DNA of 46,353 bases, taken from CAYVDB01 sp964450705 (lineage in GTDB: Bacteria; Patescibacteriota; Minisyncoccia; Phycocordibacterales; Zambryskibacteraceae). This document shows positions 13,787 to 20,819 of this stretch, in pieces; position 1 is the stretch's first letter; each line of letters starts with the position of its first letter. The notes beneath the pieces are model-generated. The model ran no database searches and was not told where the DNA came from. It worked only from the letters and a program-made list of their open reading frames with translations. The DNA is taken from assembly GCA_964450705.1 (NCBI GenBank), contig CAYVDB010000005.1:1-46353 (forward strand), read 5' to 3'. The position numbers and the translations under genes are program-made.

Positions 13787-16039
13787 ATGCTCCTCAAGTC
13801 AATAGAGCTCTCCGGATTTAAATCTTTCGCTAAAAAGAGCGAGTTTTTGTTTACGTCTCCTATATCTGCAATTGTGGGCCCTAATGGAAGTGGAAAGTCA
13901 AACGTTGCCGAAGCGTTTCGTTTTGTTTTAGGTGAGCAATCAATAAAATCTCTTCGAGGTAAAAAAGGCGAGGATCTTATCTTTAACGGGGCTTCCGATG
14001 GAGCTCGAGCCAATAGAGCAAGTGTGAAAGTTATCTTTGATAATTCTCGGAGATTTTTAGATATTGATTTTCCAGAAGTATCCATTGAGCGCGTCGTTCA
14101 TAGAGATGGAATTAATGAATATTTTATAAACGGGAGTCTTGTGCGTCTAAAGGATATAGTCGAACTCCTTTCAGGTGCCCATATTGGGGCGTCTGGGCAT
14201 CATATTATTTCTCAAGGAGAAGCTGATAGGATTTTGAATTCAAATGTTCGCGATCGACGTGCAATGATTGAAGATGCTCTTGGTTTAAAAATTTATCAAT
14301 ATAAGAGAGAGGAAAGCGAGCGGAAGCTCGATAAAACTTTAGAAAATATCGCGTCTGTTGAGTCTTTAAGAAGAGAAATAGCACCCCATATAAGATTTCT
14401 AAAAAAACAAGTAGAAAAAATCGAAAAAGCTAAAGAATTAAAGCAGAGCCTTGTTGATCTTGCTCAAGTATATCTTCGACAAGAAGACTTTTTTATTGCA
14501 AATACTCGAAAAGATATCGAAGAGAAGATTGTTTCCTTAGAAAAAAAGAAAGAACTATTTGATAACGAGCTTAGAGAAGTTCGCGATTTACTTGAGAGTT
14601 CTAAGACAAAAGATGCGAAAAGCGAAGAAGTTATAGCTTTAGAGAAAAAGATTCATGATGTTCTAAAGGAAAAAGATACCCTGCTTCAGGATATGGGAAG
14701 GCTACAAGGGAATATTTCTGCTGAGGAGCGTCTCATTGAAAAACAAACAGCAGATGCTTTAAAGGAAGAAAAGGCACTTATTCCGCTTTCTTCACTAAAC
14801 ACTTTCAAGATTTCGCTTGAACAAAAAATCAAAGAAGCGGAAACAACAAATGATATTTCTCGATTGAAGATATTTTTAACTGAAATTCGAGAGTCTCTCG
14901 TAAGCTTCTTTGAGAGTCACAGAACAAACAAGAACGAGGCGAGTTTAAATGATCTCAAGTTGCATGTAGATAATCTTAAAAAAGAAAAAAATGCTGTTGA
15001 AGACCGCCTCAATGCTTGCAGATCCACAGAAGCTCTCTTAGCCAAGGAGAAAACTGCTCTTGAGGAAGTCATTGAAAAAGAAAAAGACAGGAGCCGTGAT
15101 GCAGAGAAGACTCTTTTTCGTATTATGGCTGAGCAAAACAATGTATCAGGCGCTCTTCAGGTCGAATATGGAAGAAGAGAAAGTCTTCTTCTTGTTGAAG
15201 AAGACTTTAAACGAGAAAGGGAAGAATGCGCCCTTCTTGTTGGGCGAGATGTCCTAGAATACCGGGAAAAGGAAGCGTTTGTTGAAGAAAGAAATCTTCA
15301 AGAAGAACGTCGCAGATCGCTTGAAAAATTGAAGATCCGCCTTGAGGATGCTGGCATATCTTCTGGTCAGGATATTTTGAAAGAATATGAAGAAACTTCA
15401 GAACGGGACATCTTTCTAGAGAGAGAACTAGAGGATTTAGTTAAGTCAGCAGAGTCTCTGAGGGCCCTTATAAAAGATCTCGAGACCACCCTTGATACTG
15501 AGTTTAAGGACGGTGTAGAGAAAATAAATTCACAATTTCAAGATTTTTTCTCTTTGATGTTTGGTGGAGGCAACGCCCAGCTTGCTTTAGTTAAGGGGTC
15601 TAATAAACGATTAAAAAAGGACACAGACCTATTATCTTTAGATGTTGAGGATGATGGTTTTATGGAGGAGGCAAATGATGAAGAGGAAGGGATTGATATC
15701 GAAGTATCTTTGCCTAGAAAAAAGATAAAAGGCCTCATGATGCTTTCCGGTGGGGAACGAGCACTTACTTCGATTGCGCTTCTTTTTGCGATGTCTCAAG
15801 TTAAGCCTCCGCCATTCATTATTCTCGATGAGACTGATGCGGCGCTAGATGAAGCAAATTCAAAAAAATATGGAGATATGATAGAGAGTCTATCGAAGTA
15901 TTCACAACTTATACTCATTACTCATAACCGCGAGACGATGTCGCGTGCCGGAGTTATCTACGGGGTGACTATGGGGAATGGTGGTATATCAAAAACTCTT
16001 TCTATCCAGTTTGATGAAGCGATAGCAGTTGCAAAATAA
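13787..16039 (+). CDS. smc: Chromosome segregation ATPase SMC, short hinge-less form
   Basis: SMC organises and segregates chromosomes. The N-terminal head has Walker A GPNGSGKSN and FRFVLGEQS, the C-terminal head has signature LSGGERALTS and Walker B FIILDETDAALDEAN, so the ATPase is complete. The whole protein is only 750 residues against about 1150-1200 usually. The coiled-coil arms (about 170-330 and 380-600) are short, and I see no globular hinge domain between them; the middle is charged helix-forming sequence (LKIFLTEIRESLVSFFESH). A second oddity is an acidic insert in the C-head (LSLDVEDDGFMEEANDEEEG). The frame is continuous, so this is not a frameshifted full-length gene. How it dimerises is unclear. 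It ends in the terminator shared with the next gene. Confidence 0.93.
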   Translation: MLLKSIELSGFKSFAKKSEFLFTSPISAIVGPNGSGKSNVAEAFRFVLGEQSIKSLRGKKGEDLIFNGASDGARANRASVKVIFDNSRRFLDIDFPEVSIERVVHRDGINEYFINGSLVRLKDIVELLSGAHIGASGHHIISQGEADRILNSNVRDRRAMIEDALGLKIYQYKREESERKLDKTLENIASVESLRREIAPHIRFLKKQVEKIEKAKELKQSLVDLAQVYLRQEDFFIANTRKDIEEKIVSLEKKKELFDNELREVRDLLESSKTKDAKSEEVIALEKKIHDVLKEKDTLLQDMGRLQGNISAEERLIEKQTADALKEEKALIPLSSLNTFKISLEQKIKEAETTNDISRLKIFLTEIRESLVSFFESHRTNKNEASLNDLKLHVDNLKKEKNAVEDRLNACRSTEALLAKEKTALEEVIEKEKDRSRDAEKTLFRIMAEQNNVSGALQVEYGRRESLLLVEEDFKREREECALLVGRDVLEYREKEAFVEERNLQEERRRSLEKLKIRLEDAGISSGQDILKEYEETSERDIFLERELEDLVKSAESLRALIKDLETTLDTEFKDGVEKINSQFQDFFSLMFGGGNAQLALVKGSNKRLKKDTDLLSLDVEDDGFMEEANDEEEGIDIEVSLPRKKIKGLMMLSGGERALTSIALLFAMSQVKPPPFIILDETDAALDEANSKKYGDMIESLSKYSQLILITHNRETMSRAGVIYGVTMGNGGISKTLSIQFDEAIAVAK

Positions 16040-16067
16040 AACACTAGGCAGCGGGGCCTAGTGTTTT
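16038..16067. terminator. Bidirectional terminator shared by smc and the gene 16044-16238
   Basis: AAAACACTAGGC (16038-16049) pairs with GCCTAGTGTTTT (16056-16067), giving U-runs in both directions. The smc TAA overlaps its left edge and the minus-strand gene's TAG lies inside the stem. Confidence 0.9.
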
Positions 16068-16238
16068 CTCCTCTAACAACCTGTTGAAGTGAACACGGTA
16101 TGCTTCCCAGCACTCTATCGGGAGAATGTGGTAGTAGAACTCTTTTCCGTGGTCGTTTACTCGGGCTAGGCCATTTGAGTAGAAAGGTCTAAGACAGTGG
16201 TTACAGATAGTTTCGGGTCTAACGTTTGGCGTTTCCAC
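16044..16238 (-). CDS. Small Cys/His protein, unknown
   Basis: A 64-residue protein that I do not recognise. CNHC near residue 12 followed by HILPIEC suggests a small metal-binding or disulfide site, but one ligand set is incomplete, so this is weak. It starts at GTG with TGGAGA about seven bases upstream, a good ribosome binding site. A TATACT-like -10 lies at 16270-16275 on the same strand. Its stop is inside the terminator shared with smc, strong evidence that it is a real transcription unit. It lies downstream of rnr on the same strand. Confidence 0.65.
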   Translation of the reverse strand: METPNVRPETICNHCLRPFYSNGLARVNDHGKEFYYHILPIECWEAYRVHFNRLLEEKTLGPAA

Positions 16239-16286
16239 AGTTTTTCTCCAGAGAAAGAGATCTTCACCTAGTATATCTTTTATACT

Positions 16287-18215
16287 TTAAGATACTAGCG
16301 TGTAATCCAGAATCCTTTTATCTAGATCGGCATTTACAAGTTTTACTTTTACACGGTCACCTAGTGAGAATCGTCTTTTCTTCTCTATGCCTACGATAGA
16401 GTAGGTCTTTTCTTCAAGTATATAAGTGTCGTCAGTTAAATCTCGTAGCTTAATCATCCCTTCCGCTTTTGCGGTTTCCTCTTCAATATATATACCCCAC
16501 TCAGATACACCGGAAACAGTTCCAAAAAATTCCTGCCCAATTTTAGGCAACATGAATTCAACTTGTTTGTATTTGATTGAAGCCCTTTCTGCTTCAGCGG
16601 CAAGGATTTCTCTGTCAGTTGCATCATCTGCGAGCTTCTGAAGTTTAGTAATTTCATCTTGCTGGATTGCGCCTTTATTTAAAAATCTAAATATGAGCCT
16701 ATGAACAATTAGGTCTGGGTAGCGTCTTATAGGGGAGGTGAAGTGGGTATAGTATTCAAAACCAAGACCAAAGTGCCCCACGTTGTTTGTTGAATAGACG
16801 GCTTTAGCCATTGATCGTATGGTCGCTGTTTTTATAAGAGATTCTTCGGGCTTACCCTCAATTTGCTTTAAAAGTGAGTTTAGGTCTTCTGAGGTTACTT
16901 CTCCGTCAGATGCCTCAAGATCGTAGCCAAGAGCTTTTAGGAAAGTGTTTAAATTGATAATCTTTTCTTTGTCCGGAGCATCATGTATGCGGTAAATAAA
17001 AGAGCCTTTGTGTCCATTTTTCTTACCTTCTACATTCATAAAATGAGCAACTTCACGGTTGGCAAGAAGCATATACTCTTCAACAAGTTTATGGGTATCC
17101 TTTCTTTCTTTTCGATATACACGAAGTGGTTTTCCTTCCGCGTCTAATTCGAATTTTATCTCCTCTGTCTCGAATTCAATTGCTCCATTTGCAAACTTTT
17201 CTTCTTTAAGCTTCTTCGCAATTTGATTAAGAGTAGAGAGTTCTTGATAGTAGAGCCCTTCTCCTTTATCTAGAATTTCCTGCGCTTCTTCATAGGTGAA
17301 ACGCTTATCTGAATGAATAACAGTTTTTCCAAACCATCGATCTAGTACCGAACCCTTTTCATTCATGGTAAAAACCGCTCCAAAGGTAAATTTGTCTTCA
17401 TTGGGATTAAGGCTACAGAGATCGTTTGAAAGTATCTCTGGAAGCATTGGGATTGTCCGATCTACCAGGTAGACAGAAGTACCTCTCTTTCTTGCTTCTT
17501 TATCAAGGAGAGACCCCTCTTTTACAAAATGAGAAACATCAGCAATGTGGACTCCAATTTCGTATAATCCGTTCCCAAGATCTTTGTAGGAGATTGCATC
17601 ATCAAAATCTTTTGCATCTACTGGATCAATAGTAAAAGTCAGAGTGTCGCGGAAATCTTTTCTACGAGAGATCTCTTCTTGTCGAAGACTCAACTCCTTC
17701 TGCTTTATCTTTTCTGCTTCCTCCTCGACTTCTTTTGGAAAGGTCGCGTCAAATCCCTTTTCGAGAACGATGGATTCCATTTCGACGTTATGAACCCCCT
17801 TTTTCCCGAGAACCTTTAGGACTTCACCTTCTGGGCTTTTAAGGGGATCTTTCCATCCTATTATTTGCGCAAATACCTTTTCACCCTTTTTTGCTCCGAG
17901 TGCTTTTGAAGAGTGAATAAAGATATCACGGTACATCCTTCTATCATCTGTTTTTAGAAAGAAGAAATCATTTGTGTCGTTACCCTCTAGGACTCCTACG
18001 AAAGTCGTTTTTGCTCTTTTGTTAATGGAAATAACCTCTCCTTGCTCTCTGTCGTTTTCTTTTTGTGGCAGTAATTTTATAGTTACCTCATCTCCGTGTA
18101 GCCCAGTTTTTAGCCGAGAAGGCTGTATCTCAATATCTTGCTCTTTCTCGGGTACGGTAAAGTAGCCAACTCCACGTCCACTTACCGAAAGCGTTCCTGT
18201 ATAAGTATTTTCCAT
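16287..18215 (-). CDS. rnr: Ribonuclease R (RNB family exoribonuclease)
   Basis: Processive 3'-5' exoribonuclease for structured RNA decay. The 642-residue protein has N-terminal cold-shock-like OB folds (GVGYFTVPEKEQDIEI), the RNB catalytic centre TIDPVDAKDFDDAI, HIADVSHFV, RGTSVYLVDRTIPMLPE, FTSPIRRYPDLIVHR and a C-terminal S1 domain (FFGTVSGVSEWGIYIEE). It lacks the Lys-rich tail of the E. coli enzyme, as expected for a small-genome form. The ATG at 18215 is preceded by TATAAT ten bases away (18226-18231), predicting a nearly leaderless mRNA. Confidence 0.96.
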   Translation of the reverse strand: MENTYTGTLSVSGRGVGYFTVPEKEQDIEIQPSRLKTGLHGDEVTIKLLPQKENDREQGEVISINKRAKTTFVGVLEGNDTNDFFFLKTDDRRMYRDIFIHSSKALGAKKGEKVFAQIIGWKDPLKSPEGEVLKVLGKKGVHNVEMESIVLEKGFDATFPKEVEEEAEKIKQKELSLRQEEISRRKDFRDTLTFTIDPVDAKDFDDAISYKDLGNGLYEIGVHIADVSHFVKEGSLLDKEARKRGTSVYLVDRTIPMLPEILSNDLCSLNPNEDKFTFGAVFTMNEKGSVLDRWFGKTVIHSDKRFTYEEAQEILDKGEGLYYQELSTLNQIAKKLKEEKFANGAIEFETEEIKFELDAEGKPLRVYRKERKDTHKLVEEYMLLANREVAHFMNVEGKKNGHKGSFIYRIHDAPDKEKIINLNTFLKALGYDLEASDGEVTSEDLNSLLKQIEGKPEESLIKTATIRSMAKAVYSTNNVGHFGLGFEYYTHFTSPIRRYPDLIVHRLIFRFLNKGAIQQDEITKLQKLADDATDREILAAEAERASIKYKQVEFMLPKIGQEFFGTVSGVSEWGIYIEEETAKAEGMIKLRDLTDDTYILEEKTYSIVGIEKKRRFSLGDRVKVKLVNADLDKRILDYTLVS

Positions 18216-18225
18216 GTGAGCGCTT

Positions 18226-18231
18226 ATTATA
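18226..18231 (-). promoter_or_regulatory. -10 element of rnr
   Basis: Exact TATAAT on the minus strand, ten bases before the ATG. No good -35 is seen. Confidence 0.55.
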
Positions 18232-18256
18232 TCTGAATTAAATACGTCTCTCTATA

Positions 18257-18284
18257 TTGACATACCTGTTTTTTACTCTAACCT
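18257..18284 (+). promoter_or_regulatory. Promoter of gene 18320-18532
   Basis: TTGACA (18257-18262), 16-base spacer, TAACCT (18279-18284). Confidence 0.55.
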
Positions 18285-18319
18285 TTATAGAAGACAATCC
18301 TTGAAGGGAGGGTAATCCT

Positions 18320-18532
18320 ATGGCGAGCGCTCTTTTCTCTTTTGAAACACCAGCGAATACTCTGCTTACTGAATTGGCAGAACTAGACGGAGTAGGCAAA
18401 ACAGAAGTTCTCCGGCGCTCTTTGATGCTCTATCATTTTCTTCGTAGAGAGATGAGAGACCAGGGGCTTCAGTCTGGCGCAAAGGTTGGTTTTGAAGTCG
18501 GGAACAAAAAGATTGACGTGGTAATACCTTAG
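18320..18532 (+). CDS. Ribbon-helix-helix-like small protein
   Basis: This 70-residue protein reads like a CopG/Arc-type ribbon-helix-helix domain. A short N-terminal strand precedes LLTELAELDGVGKTEVLRRSLMLYHFLRRE, where the K-T/S-E-V-L-R-R-(A/S) pattern is typical of the helix-turn-helix of RHH proteins kept as predicted regulators in many genomes, and a C-terminal strand ends in VVIP. It has an excellent ribosome binding site (GGGAGGG), a TTGACA promoter and its own terminator. No toxin gene is adjacent, so an antitoxin role is not supported. The family call is by pattern and is moderate. Confidence 0.65.
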   Translation: MASALFSFETPANTLLTELAELDGVGKTEVLRRSLMLYHFLRREMRDQGLQSGAKVGFEVGNKKIDVVIP

Positions 18533-18538
18533 CTTCAG

Positions 18539-18560
18539 AGACCCTTTAGGGGGTCTTTTC
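18539..18560 (+). terminator. Intrinsic terminator of gene 18320-18532
   Basis: AGACCC (18539-18544) pairs with GGGTCT (18551-18556), followed by TTTTCTTT. Confidence 0.8.
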
Positions 18561-18573
18561 TTTACTTACAGCA

Positions 18574-18602
18574 TTGACTCCTAATAAGACACCTGTTACT
18601 AT
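18574..18602 (+). promoter_or_regulatory. Promoter of rpsP, predicting a leaderless mRNA
   Basis: TTGACT (18574-18579), 17-base spacer, TACTAT (18597-18602), then seven bases to the ATG at 18610. Confidence 0.7.
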
Positions 18603-18609
18603 AGCCCCC

Positions 18610-19092
18610 ATGTTAAAAATTCGTTTGCAAAGAGTGGGCAGGAAACACGAACCAACTTTTCGTGTGGTTTTGACTGACTCAAAAAATAGCCCAAAAAGCG
18701 GACGATTCTTAGACGTTCTCGGATCATACGATCCACGTAAAAAAGGTGAGGTGTTCAACGGAGATAAAATTAAACATTGGATGAGCCATGGAGCTCAACT
18801 TTCTGACACTCTTCGAAATCTTCTCATTACTCACAAAGTTATCGAGGGCAAGAAAAAGAATGTTCTCCCTAAAAAGAGTCCTGTTGTAGACGAAGAGAAA
18901 CTTGCTCAAGAAAAGGCGGCGGCCGAAGAAGCTCTCCGAAAGGCAGAAGAAGAGAAAAAGGCAAAAGAAGAGGCTGATAAACTTGCTCAGGCAGAAGAAG
19001 AGAAAAAGGAAGAAGCTTCCCCAGAAGTTTTAGAGGAGGGTGCAGAGACTGTAGAAACTCCAGAAGTAAAAACAGAAGAAGCGACAAGTTAA
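18610..19092 (+). CDS. rpsP: 30S ribosomal protein S16 with long charged tail
   Basis: Residues 1 to about 85 are S16: MLKIRLQRVGRKHEPTFRVV, SGRFLDVLGSYDPRKKG and the following helix (SDTLRNLL). The remaining roughly 75 residues are a low-complexity Lys/Glu/Ala tail (AAAEEALRKAEEEKKAKEE) likely to be helical or disordered; usual S16 is 80-90 residues. A TTG frame extension of 12 codons upstream overlaps the promoter, so I start at 18610. The order rpsP-khpA-trmD resembles Firmicutes-type operons, but rimM is missing. Confidence 0.94.
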   Translation: MLKIRLQRVGRKHEPTFRVVLTDSKNSPKSGRFLDVLGSYDPRKKGEVFNGDKIKHWMSHGAQLSDTLRNLLITHKVIEGKKKNVLPKKSPVVDEEKLAQEKAAAEEALRKAEEEKKAKEEADKLAQAEEEKKEEASPEVLEEGAETVETPEVKTEEATS

Positions 19093-19099
19093 CTAACCT

Positions 19100-19171
19100 C
19101 CTGAGTGTATCGAAGGAACTTGTCCTGAGCTTGCCGAAGGAACTTGTCCTGAGCGTATCGAAGGATTGAGC
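19100..19171. repeat. Three imperfect 24-base tandem repeats
   Basis: Three units starting CCTGAG: CCTGAGTGTATCGAAGGA at 19100, CCTGAGCTTGCCGAAGGA at 19124 and CCTGAGCGTATCGAAGGA at 19148. The first two continue with ACTTGT. This word (reverse CTTCGATACGCTCAGGA) belongs to an intergenic repeat seen widely in environmental bacterial genomes. Here it lies between rpsP and khpA. No terminator U-run is attached. Confidence 0.85.
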
Positions 19172-19226
19172 AATTCTCTTTAAATTGTTACTATTGTATG
19201 GTGCAGGATGTCTGATTAGCTCTAGT

Positions 19227-19232
19227 TACAAT
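19227..19232 (+). promoter_or_regulatory. -10 element of khpA
   Basis: TACAAT, six bases before the ATG at 19239. The -35 is weak. Confidence 0.4.
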
Positions 19233-19238
19233 CTAAAT

Positions 19239-19553
19239 ATGGAAAGAGACGTTCAATTTTTGGAAATGCTTGTGAAAGCTTTGGTAGACAACCCAGATGA
19301 TGTTCGAATCAATAGAACAGTAGACGAGATGGGAGTTCTCATTACCCTCGATGTTAATCCCGTAGATATGGGTAAGATTATAGGAAGACAAGGCAATACC
19401 GCAAAGGCCATCAGAACACTTCTCCGGGTTGTTGGTATGAAAAATAATGCTCGGGTAAATCTAAAAATAAACGAGCCTGAAGGAGGTAAGGTTGGCCAGC
19501 AAGTTATGAAAGATTTTGACCAAGCCTTAGACGACTTGAAACTCGAAGATTAA
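19239..19553 (+). CDS. khpA: KhpA/YlqC-type KH-domain RNA-binding protein
   Basis: A 104-residue single KH domain with VDMGKIIGRQGNTAKAIRTL, the GXXG loop being GRQG. KhpA proteins bind RNA with KhpB and influence cell elongation and sRNA networks in Gram-positives. The gene follows rpsP, the classic position. A TTG extension upstream would add 18 residues that do not match the family, so I start at 19239 (MERDVQFLEMLVKALVD). Its stop lies just ahead of a shared terminator. Confidence 0.92.
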   Translation: MERDVQFLEMLVKALVDNPDDVRINRTVDEMGVLITLDVNPVDMGKIIGRQGNTAKAIRTLLRVVGMKNNARVNLKINEPEGGKVGQQVMKDFDQALDDLKLED

Positions 19554-19559
19554 AAAGAC

Positions 19560-19588
19560 AGACCACCCTTACGGGGTGGTCTTGTTTT
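19560..19588. terminator. Bidirectional terminator between khpA and the gene 19569-19778
   Basis: AGACCACCC (19560-19568), loop TTACG, GGGTGGTCT (19574-19582), then TTGTTTT on the plus strand and TTTTTAATC on the minus strand. The minus-strand stop codon lies in the loop. Confidence 0.88.
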
Positions 19589-19778
19589 CCGTTTGCTCGG
19601 GCTCTGCCCCAGGTTGGGTACCCTTGATTGCAGCGACGATTTCATCTGTTGCCAAGTTCAGAGCAAGTATCAAAAAAGCTGCAGCTGTCAAAGGCGGGAA
19701 TACATCTCGGTCGCTGATGAGCCCAAGAAAGAAAGTCCCAAACAGGGTCAGATATCTGTAGCTTTTGAACGAAAACAT
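19569..19778 (-). CDS. Small membrane protein, unknown
   Basis: A 69-residue protein with one or two hydrophobic segments (YLTLFGTFFLGLI and LTAAAFLILALNL) and a polar Pro/Glu/Thr C-terminus. No family recognised. GGAG lies seven bases before the ATG, a consensus promoter is at 19808-19835, and its stop is within the terminator loop. It is convergent with khpA and divergent from trmD. Plus-strand frames over the same bases lack such signals. Confidence 0.65.
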   Translation of the reverse strand: MFSFKSYRYLTLFGTFFLGLISDRDVFPPLTAAAFLILALNLATDEIVAAIKGTQPGAEPEQTENKTTP

Positions 19779-19807
19779 GGAATACTCCGAGTGAGGGTTC
19801 TTGACTT

Positions 19808-19835
19808 ATTATAGCATAATATAGTAGCATGTCAA
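19808..19835 (-). promoter_or_regulatory. Consensus promoter of gene 19569-19778
   Basis: Minus strand TTGACA (19830-19835), 16-base spacer, TATAAT (19808-19813). Its -35 box overlaps the start codon of trmD, so the two promoters may interfere. Confidence 0.75.
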
Positions 19836-20491
19836 GTATGACGCATTTCCATATAGTTACTCTTTTCCCAGGAGCTTTTGATTCCTATTTAGGAGAGTCA
19901 ATTCTTAAGCGCGCCATAGAAGATAAGAAAATAAAAGTAACATTCTACAATCCTCGGGATTTTGCCGCTAATAAACACGATAGAGTAGATAGGTCCCCAT
20001 ATGGTGGTGGCCCAGGTATGGTTATTCAAGCGCTTCCAGTTATAAAGGCGATTAGTAAGGCTAAAGGAAATAAAAAAAGGGTCAAGATCATTTTCTTAAG
20101 TCCAGGTGGGGAACAGTTTACTAATGAGTATGCACAAAAAACTGCCAAGAGTTTTTCCAATATTATTATTGTCTGTGGGCGCTATGAGGGAATTGATGCG
20201 AGAGTAAAAAAGGTTTTCAAAATGGACGATATATCAGTTGGGCCGTTTGTCTTAACGGGAGGGGAACTTCCTGCAATGCTTATCATTGACTCTATTGCGC
20301 GCCAGAAAAAAGGTATTTTAGGAAATTTTGATTCTTTAGAGGAGCGAAGAGTTTCTTCTCACGATTCATACACAAGGCCTGAGGTATTTGAATATAAAGG
20401 TAAGAGATATAAAGTTCCCAAGGTCTTGCTGTCTGGCCATAAAGCAAATATAGAAGAGTGGAAAAAACAGAGAGGCATATCTGGAAAGTGA
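19829..20491 (+). CDS. trmD: tRNA (guanine-37-N1) methyltransferase
   Basis: TrmD methylates G37 beside the anticodon to prevent frameshifting. The 220-residue SPOUT protein shows VTLFPGAFDSYLGESI, PYGGGPGMV, VCGRYEGIDARV and the trefoil-knot SAM site (SVGPFVLTGGELPA). GNFDSLEERRVSSHDSYTRP and VLLSGHKANIEEWK complete the C-terminal part. A second in-frame ATG at 19838 is equally acceptable as start (MTHFHIVTLFPG). rimM, usually next to trmD, is not in the window. Confidence 0.95.
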   Translation: MSSMTHFHIVTLFPGAFDSYLGESILKRAIEDKKIKVTFYNPRDFAANKHDRVDRSPYGGGPGMVIQALPVIKAISKAKGNKKRVKIIFLSPGGEQFTNEYAQKTAKSFSNIIIVCGRYEGIDARVKKVFKMDDISVGPFVLTGGELPAMLIIDSIARQKKGILGNFDSLEERRVSSHDSYTRPEVFEYKGKRYKVPKVLLSGHKANIEEWKKQRGISGK

Positions 20492-20524
20492 GGGGGCAGA
20501 AGAAATACTTCAAGGTATTTTAAT

Positions 20525-20562
20525 TTATAACAAAGATGTGCGATCGCACATCTTTGTTATAA
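20525..20562. repeat. Perfect 38-bp palindrome
   Basis: Each arm reads TTATAACAAAGATGTGCGA and its exact complement, with no spacer and GCGATCGC at the centre. It lies 34 bases after trmD. No U-run follows on either strand, so a standard intrinsic terminator is unlikely, although a very stable hairpin could still protect or end the trmD transcript. A dimeric protein site is the alternative. Confidence 0.9.
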
Positions 20563-20631
20563 GGAGCAGTTTAAAGTCGGGGCTATTTAAAGGTTATGTA
20601 CTCTAACTCTGTTTTTACTGTGGATAAGGTC

Positions 20632-20659
20632 TTGACTACATCTTTTATCCATATATAAT
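20632..20659 (+). promoter_or_regulatory. Promoter of rpoB
   Basis: TTGACT (20632-20637), 16-base spacer, TATAAT (20654-20659). The start near 20666 leaves a leader of about 154 bases, long for this window. Confidence 0.75.
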
Positions 20660-20693
20660 TACCCCCACTTCGGCAAGATTGAGTTGCGGCCAG

Positions 20694-20728
20694 AATAAAC
20701 GAAGTTGCGGACGTTTATTAATTCTTTT
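20694..20728 (+). promoter_or_regulatory. Possible attenuator hairpin in the rpoB leader
   Basis: AATAAACG (20694-20701), a 10-base loop and CGTTTATT (20712-20719), followed by AATTCTTTTT. AT-rich, so only moderately stable. The word AGTTGCGG occurs twice, at 20682 and 20703. A role in transcription attenuation of rpoBC is suggested by position only. Confidence 0.4.
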
Positions 20729-20819
20729 TAGGAGTCTTGCATCCTAACAACTTATAAATTTTAGATATAGACAGAACGCCTCCTTGCAAGAGGTCATTTT
20801 GCGTTTTGCCAAAAATTGT

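Larger units (their letters stand above)
20492..20819. other. Gene-free interval between trmD and rpoB
   Basis: These 328 bases contain a 38-bp perfect palindrome, the rpoB promoter and a structured leader of about 154 bases. I see no reading frame worth calling. A TTG extension of rpoB to 20784 is possible but not needed. Confidence 0.7.

Noticed and set aside
13787..16039. smc as a frameshifted or degraded gene
   Set aside because: The frame is uninterrupted and all ATPase motifs of both heads are intact; the missing part is the middle, not an end.
18320..18532. Antitoxin of a toxin-antitoxin pair
   Set aside because: The RHH-like protein stands alone with its own promoter and terminator; rpsP and rnr flank it, and no toxin frame is present.
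20784..20819. Upstream TTG start of rpoB
   Set aside because: The extra 12 codons do not resemble the family's N-terminus, and the ATG at 20820 fits well.
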